Made by a program: the position numbers and the translations under genes
Source: Candidatus Coprenecus stercoravium
GTDB taxonomy: Bacteria > Bacteroidota > Bacteroidia > Bacteroidales > UBA932
Assembly: GCA_019116865.1 (NCBI GenBank)
Contig: DXAW01000089.1
Coordinates: forward strand, 1-32,206
Direction: 5' to 3'
DNA length: 32,206 nt
Shown: positions 17,900 through 24,334 of the stretch, piece after piece
Position numbering within the stretch: the first letter of the stretch is position 1
Layout: each line of letters begins with the position of its first letter
Notes under the pieces: generated by a model
Told to the model about the DNA's origin: nothing
The model's input: only the letters and a program-made list of their open reading frames with translations
The model's database searches: none

Positions 17900-18880
17900 A
17901 TGAACATGAAAAGATACATCTATTTCTTGACAGCACTGCTCGCTGCATCAGCTTCATTCTCTTCGTGCAGCAAGTATGATGACAGCGAACTTTATAACTC
18001 CCTCACCGAGCTTGACAACAGGCTTGAGGGTATAGAGATTCTGGTAGAATCCATGCAGTCGGACATCGACGCCCTGCGTCTGATCGCCCAGAATATCCAG
18101 ACATCTGTCACACTGGACTCGGTTGAGTCCCTTGAGGACGGAGGATACAGGTTCTACTTCTCCAACGGTACTGTGGCAGATGTTACCGACGGTATCGACG
18201 CTGCGGACGGAATTCCCGGCACTAGCGGAAAGAACGAACCCGGCATCACCATCAGGAAAGACGAAAAAGATGGTAAATACTACTGGTGCTATGAGGGCGA
18301 GAACGGAGCCTGGCTCACTGACGCAGCCGGCAATAATATCAACGTTGAGCACACAGCTCCCCAGCTCAGGCTTACAGACGATGGTAACTGGGAGTATTCT
18401 GTGGACGGCGGTGCGAACTGGCTTCCTGTAAAGGGCGGCAGCAGCACAGGTATAGGTGGTCAGGGCTCGTTCATAACATATGTGGACACTGATGATCCCA
18501 ACTACGTCACCATCACTCTGCGCGGAGGCACCGAGCTTGTAATCCCCAGAACCGATGCGGACCTGAACCTGAAGGCAAAGCTCACTTCTGACGCTAATGG
18601 CCAGACAGAGATTACAAGTACCATAAGATTAAGAAATGGGCAGACTCAGACTATATACGTTACCGTTCCCGATCGGGAGCACAAACTGACATTCATCGCT
18701 CCCGACGGCTGGACAGCAACATATACCCCCGCCGCTCAGGATGCGGTCACTGGAACACTCGTCATCAAGGCTCCCGCCGAGGCCGATACATATGCTGAGG
18801 AAAGCGGTATTCTCAGCGCAGTTCTCGTCCTCGAAGACGGCAGAACTTTCGTAACATCCATTAATGTGGAACTTATATAA
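17900..18880 (+). CDS. Short lipoprotein B (DUF4988-like, no C-terminal domain)
   Basis: 326 residues. Lipobox FSSC (Cys23) followed by SKYDDS; coiled coil at about 33-65; FSNGTVADVTDG; a short Gly-rich link without GDK repeats; a KYYWCYEGENGAWLTDAAGN segment. One beta-sandwich module (GWTATYTPAA, GTLVIKAPAEADTYAEESG) ends the protein at SINVELI, exactly where A and D continue into another domain. It could be a naturally short family member or a remnant that lost its C-domain. Its stop is 22 bp before C. It may serve as a partner or base subunit for the longer proteins. Confidence 0.82.
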   Translation: MNMKRYIYFLTALLAASASFSSCSKYDDSELYNSLTELDNRLEGIEILVESMQSDIDALRLIAQNIQTSVTLDSVESLEDGGYRFYFSNGTVADVTDGIDAADGIPGTSGKNEPGITIRKDEKDGKYYWCYEGENGAWLTDAAGNNINVEHTAPQLRLTDDGNWEYSVDGGANWLPVKGGSSTGIGGQGSFITYVDTDDPNYVTITLRGGTELVIPRTDADLNLKAKLTSDANGQTEITSTIRLRNGQTQTIYVTVPDREHKLTFIAPDGWTATYTPAAQDAVTGTLVIKAPAEADTYAEESGILSAVLVLEDGRTFVTSINVELI

Positions 18881-18902
18881 CTAAATCTAAAGACACACGG
18901 AT

Positions 18903-19847
18903 ATGAAACCAATTATCAGCATATTTTCAGCTCTCCTGGCTACGACACTTCTTGTAGGCGCCTGCAGCCAGTTCGATGACACCGACCTGAAGAACTCGAT
19001 CAGCGAGATTACAGACAGAGTCGACAGTCTCGAAGCACGCACAAGCACCGTGCAGTCAGACATTACAGCACTGCAGACGATACTCAACCAGATTGAAGCC
19101 GAAGTCACTGTGGACGCTGTCTCCAGGACAGAGGAAGGCTGTGTTATCCAGTTCTCGGACGGAAAGACCGTTACCATCCGTGACGGCGTAAAAGGAGCGG
19201 ACGGTAAACCGGCACCTGACGGAACTCCCGCTGCCCGTATCACTGTGATTGAGGACAACGGCAACTATTTCTGGGGTTATATCGATGAGAACGGTGAGTC
19301 TCAGTATTTCCTCAACGACAATGATGAGCGTATCCCCACTTCTGCCATTATCCCCACTGTCAGAATCAACGACAAGGGAGAATGGGAAATGTCCGTTGAC
19401 GGTGGCGCTAACTGGACTTCTCTTGGCGTCAATGCTATGGGCGATAGTCCTGTCTTCTACAATCTGTATGAGGACGAGTCCAACGTCTATATCATCCTGA
19501 CCAGCGGCGCAAAGCTCACTATCCCCAAGACTCCCGACCTTACTTTTGAGTTCCAGCTTGACGGACAGGCAGTTACCGAGGCCTATTTCACAGCCGGTGA
19601 GGCTAAGTCGTTCGACTTCAAGTGCCCTATGTACGAGTCGGCCGAGATTACATTTACCAAACCCTACGGATGGAAAGTGTCCATCACAGACAATAGCCTG
19701 ACCATTACCGCTCCTGTCGCTGAGAACACGGCAGCCGCTCAGTCCGGCACTGTTACCGCACTCGTCTCCGCAGGAAACTCCACTGCCGTTTCTTCCATCG
19801 ACGTGAAGATCGGCACAGCCCCCGAAACACCGGAGGCTACTGAGTAG
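18903..19847 (+). CDS. Short lipoprotein C (DUF4988-like, no C-terminal domain)
   Basis: 314 residues. Lipobox LVGAC (Cys21) followed by SQFDDTDLKNS, very close to F. A coiled coil (RVDSLEARTSTVQSDITALQ) precedes FSDGKTVTIRDGVKG and a short Gly-rich linker without long GDK repeats, then YFWGYIDENGESQYFLND. A single beta-sandwich module contains GWKVSITDNSLTITAPVAEN and closes with SSIDVKIG, after which the protein ends within ten residues (TAPETPEATE). Like B it stops at the module border where D carries the 49-bp recombination site. It lies 27 bp before D. Confidence 0.82.
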   Translation: MKPIISIFSALLATTLLVGACSQFDDTDLKNSISEITDRVDSLEARTSTVQSDITALQTILNQIEAEVTVDAVSRTEEGCVIQFSDGKTVTIRDGVKGADGKPAPDGTPAARITVIEDNGNYFWGYIDENGESQYFLNDNDERIPTSAIIPTVRINDKGEWEMSVDGGANWTSLGVNAMGDSPVFYNLYEDESNVYIILTSGAKLTIPKTPDLTFEFQLDGQAVTEAYFTAGEAKSFDFKCPMYESAEITFTKPYGWKVSITDNSLTITAPVAENTAAAQSGTVTALVSAGNSTAVSSIDVKIGTAPETPEATE

Positions 19848-19874
19848 CAACTTACTTACTTAATATAAAAGTTT

Positions 19875-21899
19875 ATGAAACAACTGATCAACAAACCCTG
19901 CCGCGCTCTGATGGCGATCATCGCGGCATCCCTCGCATTCGTTGCGGTTCTCGGATCCTGCAGCGGATACGATGACACAGAGCTTAAAAACTCTGTTGCT
20001 GAACTCGGTGACAGACTGACTGCACTGGAGTCCTTAAGGGACGGTATTCAGGCTGACATCGATGGCCTCCAGGCTCTCGTAGAGAATCTGGAGAGCGGCT
20101 CCACCATCACCAAGGTGGATTCCACAGCTGATGGATTTACTATTTACTTCGCCAATCCCGCGGATACTGTAAAGGTGTCCAACGGAGCGAAAGGAGACAA
20201 AGGTGACAAAGGCGACAAGGGTGAGGCCGGCCAGCCGGGTATAGCCGGAGAGGACGCACCCTCAGTCATTGTCAAATACGATGAGACCGATCAGAAATAC
20301 TACTGGGGTCTCAAAAACTCTGATGGAACAGAGGACTTCATTAAGGTAAGCGGAAATAAAGTCCCTGTGGCTTCCGGAAACCTTACAGTAGAACTCAACG
20401 ATAACGATGAGTGGGTAATAAAAGTAGACGGCCAGCAGATTGGTGACCCCATCCCCTCAGTAAGCTCAAATGTTTACATCCAGGGTGTGACTATCGATAA
20501 GGAAGCCGGTACTGTCACTCTTAAAATCAACGACGAGGTATCACTCACCTATGACCTTACAGTCGAGCTCAGTCTGATCTTCGGAACTGAGGAGGAGCCT
20601 GTAAGCGTGCTCTTCTTCGAGTACGGTGTTCCGCAGGAAGTTTCCTACGTTCTCGCAGCCCCCGAAGAGGCAACCATGACCATCACCAAGCCCGAAGGCT
20701 GGAAGGTAACAAACAACACAGCTGACTCGAAGCTCACTATCATTCCTCCTACAGAAGAGGTAAAGGACTATGCAGAGCTTGAGGGCAACATCTCTATTCT
20801 GCTGACCAACCCTGCTGACGGTTCCAGCGCCATCTCTTCCCTCGGGGTAGTTATCGGCGAGGAGCCTGAGATCACGGTGACCGTTGGCGGCGAGCCCGTG
20901 GACGCTGAGACGGTGCAGACATTCTACGCCGGCGCTCCGGTGGAGTATTCGTATTCGCTTACCCCTGCCGGCACCGAGGTGACCTTCAACGCACCCCAGG
21001 GCTGGACTCTGACCCCCGCCGAGGGAGCCACCTCGTTCACCCTTGAGGCACCCGCCGAGGGCATGGGAGCCACCGAGGGCGAGGTTACCGCCACTGTCGG
21101 CAGCGGCCTCTCCGAGGTGACCGTACTCCTGTTTTCAGTAAAGGCTGTGTACGGTCTTGAGAACGAGCCGGAGATATCCGAGCTCGGCAAGCCCGAGGCC
21201 GGCTGGTACCTCTACTCCGACGGCCGCTGGTACGAGGAGTACTACCCGTTCAAGGAGGTTGTCGGCGTCATCTTCTGGGTGGCCGGCGAGGGAGAGGGCC
21301 ACACTGACCCCGAGCTTGTCAAGGCGCTCTCCGACAGCCCCTACAAGTTCCACGGCCTGGCCGTCTCGATCGAGAACGCACCGGGAGGAACCTGCTTATG
21401 GTCTACCTTCGGCATAGCCGACTGGCTTGAAAGCGCCAGCACCATCTCCGACAACACGGTACTGGTAGGCAGCGCAGATGATGAGAACAACCTCGCCAAG
21501 GCCTACGGCTACACCAACACCCTGGTGATGAAGCAGTGCTACGAGGAGTATGTTCCCGGCGCAGGCGTGATGATGAAGGTCATCGAGGGCCTCGAGTCCT
21601 ACGGAACCGAGGTTCCCGAGCACACCAGCGGCTGGTACATCCCCTCCGGCCAGGAGTACGTCATGCTCTGCGGCGGTGCTCCCGTGGAGAAGCCTATTGA
21701 GGGCGGCTTCGGCACCGACAACATTGCCGTGGTCAACGCCAGCCTCTCCGCCCTGGGCTCCGAGATGGCCTCCGAGGTGACCAACCTTTGGCTGTCGCAC
21801 GGCAACGCAACTCCCAGATACGCCTGGTACGGACAGAGCGGTACCATTGGCATAACGAAAAGTGCCTCCAAGAACGTGCGTCCCATCCTTGCATTCTAA
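19875..21899 (+). CDS. Lipoprotein D, contains the inverted-repeat crossover site
   Basis: 674 residues. Lipobox VLGSC (Cys29) followed by SGYDDTELKNS; coiled coil; GDKGDKGDKGEAGQPG collagen-like stretch; a first beta-sandwich module (GWKVTNNTADSKLTIIPP). At SLGVVIGEEPEITVTVGG (about residue 322) the gene crosses the 49-bp repeat shared with D'. A second sandwich module (GWTLTPAEGATSFTLEAP) and a DUF1566/FISUMP-like C-domain follow (GWYLYSDGRWYEEYYP, TSGWYIPSGQEY, LWLSHGNATP, VRPILAF). Base composition changes sharply at the repeat: by hand count 20341-20400 is 45% GC and 21001-21060 is 72%. This indicates a mosaic gene whose 3' half came from elsewhere. It is 28 bp before E. Confidence 0.87.
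   Translation: MKQLINKPCRALMAIIAASLAFVAVLGSCSGYDDTELKNSVAELGDRLTALESLRDGIQADIDGLQALVENLESGSTITKVDSTADGFTIYFANPADTVKVSNGAKGDKGDKGDKGEAGQPGIAGEDAPSVIVKYDETDQKYYWGLKNSDGTEDFIKVSGNKVPVASGNLTVELNDNDEWVIKVDGQQIGDPIPSVSSNVYIQGVTIDKEAGTVTLKINDEVSLTYDLTVELSLIFGTEEEPVSVLFFEYGVPQEVSYVLAAPEEATMTITKPEGWKVTNNTADSKLTIIPPTEEVKDYAELEGNISILLTNPADGSSAISSLGVVIGEEPEITVTVGGEPVDAETVQTFYAGAPVEYSYSLTPAGTEVTFNAPQGWTLTPAEGATSFTLEAPAEGMGATEGEVTATVGSGLSEVTVLLFSVKAVYGLENEPEISELGKPEAGWYLYSDGRWYEEYYPFKEVVGVIFWVAGEGEGHTDPELVKALSDSPYKFHGLAVSIENAPGGTCLWSTFGIADWLESASTISDNTVLVGSADDENNLAKAYGYTNTLVMKQCYEEYVPGAGVMMKVIEGLESYGTEVPEHTSGWYIPSGQEYVMLCGGAPVEKPIEGGFGTDNIAVVNASLSALGSEMASEVTNLWLSHGNATPRYAWYGQSGTIGITKSASKNVRPILAF
20184..20228 (+). 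repeat. In-frame 9-bp repeats encoding Gly-Asp-Lys
   Basis: Three adjacent 9-bp units (GGAGACAAA, GGTGACAAA, GGCGACAAG) with degenerate flanking units encode GDKGDKGDKGE. Similar tracts lie in F' (about 2750-2800) and E' (about 4921-4960). Slippage would change linker length in frame. Confidence 0.6.
20836..20884 (+). repeat. 49-bp perfect inverted repeat D (right copy), candidate recombination site
   Basis: Identical to the reverse complement of 6289-6337. It starts CTTCCCTCGGGG and ends GGTGACCGT, with near-identity continuing to 20932 (three mismatches). The dyad CCTCG/CGAGG falls at 20840-20862. It lies at the border between two beta-sandwich modules of D, so a crossover replaces whole domains in frame. 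Confidence 0.9.
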
Positions 21900-21927
21900 C
21901 TTAAGAAGAAACTAAAAACCGAAAGAT

Positions 21928-24255
21928 ATGAAACGAATATTTACGACTATAATGGCTGGCGCGGCCGCCCTCGTGGGAATGGTGTCCTGCAGCCAGTACG
22001 ACGACAGCGCCCTGCGCGACTCTCTGGCGGGCCTGACGGACAGGATAGACGCTATCGACTCGGCCCTTAACGGCGCCGGCGGAGAAATAGCCGCCCTCCA
22101 GGAGCTGGCCTCGAAGGCAGAGGGCTACATCACTGTAGACGAAGTGGTGGAGAACACCGACGGCTGGACCCTGGTGTTCTCCGACGGTGACAGCGTGGTC
22201 CTGCGCAACGGAGCGAAGGGCGAGGAAGGCGAGGACGGCAAACAGGGCGAGGCCGGTGAGAACGGCAAGCCCGGCGAGGCCGGCAGCCCCCTGACGATAG
22301 TGCTTCAGAACGGCGTGTACTACTGGGCGTGGAAGGACAGCGGCGAGCTGCTGAAGGGCACCGACGGCCAGCCCATGCCGGCATCGTCCACCCCCACTCT
22401 GAGCGTTGACGAGGAGAGCGGCTGCTGGATAGTCAACGGCCAGTACACAGACATGCCGGCCATCGGAGGAGACAGCCGGTTCATAAGGAAGGTCGAGGTG
22501 AGCGATTACTACGTATACATCACCCTGAGCAACGGATACACGCTCAACCTCTCCCGAACCCAGAGCGGCGAGAGCATAGAGATCGGCGACTACGGCTTCC
22601 GTTTCCTTGACACCGAAGGCACATCCGACCTCAAGTCCAAGGAGGATTTCATACGCAGCGAGGCGCAGTACGTTGGCTACGAGATGAAGCCCGAGGGCGC
22701 CACGGTGTTCTTCGTACACCCTGACGGCTGGAACGTTGCCTTCGGCACGGAGGAGAACGCTGGCAAGATAGCGATAACCGCCCCTGATTTCAACAATCCC
22801 ATCCGCGAGGACGAGGGAACCATCGCAGCCGTCCTGACCAAGGACGGAGTCACCGTGGTGGCCAACCTACAGGTCAAGGTGGACCAGAGCGCCGACCCCG
22901 TCGTATACTCCTACACCGTAAAGGACGAAACTGAGAACGAAATATCCTCTGACCAGACAATAGAGTTCCTGACCGGCGAAGCCATGACATTCACATACAC
23001 CATCGAGCCCGAGCTTAACGAGGACCACGACGCCGTGCTTGCCGCCACCGACGGTTGGGTCATCGAAGAGAGTCAGGAGACCCCCGGTCAGTTCACCCTC
23101 ACCGCACCTGCATCTGCCGGCAGCGGCGAGGTGACCATACAGGTCAACGAGACCGAGCCTATAGTCCTTTTCAAGGTCAACGCCACGGCTCCTTCGTTAA
23201 CCGTCACCGATCAGGAAGGCAGTCCCGTGGAGGACAGCTACCTGTTCTATGCGGAAGACGTCAAGACATTCAATTACACATGGGCCCCTGCCGACGCAAC
23301 GGTCACCATCAACGGACCCGAGAGCTGGACACTGGATTACAGCGACGGAACCCTTACCGTTACTCCTCCGGCTGAAGAGGCCGGCGCCACAGTCAGCGGC
23401 ACAGTCAGCTATACCCTGACAAGAGGCGAGGAAGAGATACTGAAAGGCGATCTGTTCAGTGTTGAGGTCAGCTTCGGACAGGCTCCTCCCCAGCCCGGTG
23501 ACTACTACTATGCCGACGGCACATGGAGCAGCGCACTCAATGAAACAGAGGATAATCCTGCAATAGGCGTGGTATTCTGGATAGGAACCCACACTGACGG
23601 CAAGCTCTTGGAGGACTATCCGGCTCTCGCACAAGGAGGCAACCACGGACTCGTAGTGGCATTCAAGAATGTACTTGCGACTGCATTCCGCAGTAGTGGT
23701 GAAATTACTCTGCCCTCTGTAAGTTACGTAAATTCTGTTGAGGCTGCTGAAAACGCTTCCAACACAGGAGAAATACTTTCAACCGGTGCTTATGGATATG
23801 CGAACACATGTCTGCTGAGAGAGACAAACGACCAGGAGCTGACAATCCTTACTGCTCTCGACAGTTATGCGGAGACATACGCTTGTCCTGCTCCGGAAAA
23901 TACCAGTGACTGGTTCATTCCCTCGGCTGTGGAAATGTTTTATCTGATTGCAGGAAATACAGCTTCAATATCCACTGGAGGAGGATATAACTTCTCTGTT
24001 ACGGCAGGGGATCTTACAAACGGAGTTGCAGTATATAATGCGATTCGTGAAAAATACCCGGAAAAAGATGAAACTTTTGGTGATGCATATTATACATTCA
24101 ATAATGTATGGTTATCACATATTGATACCGCTTATGGTACTCCTACTAATCCCCATGGAGGATGGTCTATAAGTGGTAGTGTCGAGGGCCCGTATACACT
24201 GAGTGCGGCTGGTTTCAGCGATAAAAAAGCAGTTCGTCCTATCCTTGCGTTCTAA
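21928..24255 (+). CDS. Lipoprotein E (DUF4988-like, lectin-like C-domain)
   Basis: 775 residues, the longest of the set. Lipobox MVSC (Cys21) then SQYDD; coiled coil to about 65; VFSDGDSVVLRNG; collagen-like GEEGEDGKQGEAGENGKPG without the GDK run of E'. Three beta-sandwich modules follow, with GWNVAFGTEE, GWVIEESQETPGQFTLTAPA and SWTLDYSDGTLTVTPPAEEA. The C-domain has QPGDYYYADGTWS, AIGVVFWIGTHTDG, NTSDWFIPSAVEM and VRPILAF. The signal-peptide region is nearly identical to E', the modules between are different, and the C-domain scaffold matches E' with changed loops. The 3' end (from about 23650) is richer in A+T than the rest. It lies 20 bp before F. Confidence 0.87.
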   Translation: MKRIFTTIMAGAAALVGMVSCSQYDDSALRDSLAGLTDRIDAIDSALNGAGGEIAALQELASKAEGYITVDEVVENTDGWTLVFSDGDSVVLRNGAKGEEGEDGKQGEAGENGKPGEAGSPLTIVLQNGVYYWAWKDSGELLKGTDGQPMPASSTPTLSVDEESGCWIVNGQYTDMPAIGGDSRFIRKVEVSDYYVYITLSNGYTLNLSRTQSGESIEIGDYGFRFLDTEGTSDLKSKEDFIRSEAQYVGYEMKPEGATVFFVHPDGWNVAFGTEENAGKIAITAPDFNNPIREDEGTIAAVLTKDGVTVVANLQVKVDQSADPVVYSYTVKDETENEISSDQTIEFLTGEAMTFTYTIEPELNEDHDAVLAATDGWVIEESQETPGQFTLTAPASAGSGEVTIQVNETEPIVLFKVNATAPSLTVTDQEGSPVEDSYLFYAEDVKTFNYTWAPADATVTINGPESWTLDYSDGTLTVTPPAEEAGATVSGTVSYTLTRGEEEILKGDLFSVEVSFGQAPPQPGDYYYADGTWSSALNETEDNPAIGVVFWIGTHTDGKLLEDYPALAQGGNHGLVVAFKNVLATAFRSSGEITLPSVSYVNSVEAAENASNTGEILSTGAYGYANTCLLRETNDQELTILTALDSYAETYACPAPENTSDWFIPSAVEMFYLIAGNTASISTGGGYNFSVTAGDLTNGVAVYNAIREKYPEKDETFGDAYYTFNNVWLSHIDTAYGTPTNPHGGWSISGSVEGPYTLSAAGFSDKKAVRPILAF
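21973..22069 (+). repeat. 97-bp inverted-repeat block E (right copy)
   Basis: Identical to the reverse complement of 5103-5199. With a few mismatches the homology extends back to about 21891, covering the D stop, the spacer and the E start. Confidence 0.9.
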
Positions 24256-24334
24256 CCTTAAGAAGAAACTAAAAAATGAAAGATATGAAACGAATCTTTA
24301 CGACAATAATGGCGGCGGCAGCGGTGCTGTCCGC
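24228..24334 (+). repeat. 107-bp inverted-repeat block F (right copy)
   Basis: Identical to the reverse complement of 3030-3136. It spans the last codons of E (AVRPILAF), the spacer and the signal-peptide codons of F. Confidence 0.9.

Larger units (their letters stand above)
6338..20835. mobile_element. Putative 14.5-kb invertible segment
   Basis: Bounded by the 49-bp inverted repeats at 6289-6337 and 20836-20884. It contains the recombinase, secDF, the NfeD-FloA operon, the TPR-HTH regulator, the promoter of the lipoprotein operon, genes A-C and the 5' half of D. Inversion would connect the promoter to D'-E'-F' in place of D(3')-E-F while leaving every gene whole. Inferred from repeat geometry, frame conservation and recombinase position; no reads of the other orientation are available here. 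Confidence 0.65.

Noticed and set aside
23470-24255. Diversity-generating retroelement acting on lectin-like C-domains
   Set aside because: The fold is typical of such targets, but no reverse transcriptase, template repeat or A-specific variation is visible in the window; the variation is better explained by cassette exchange.
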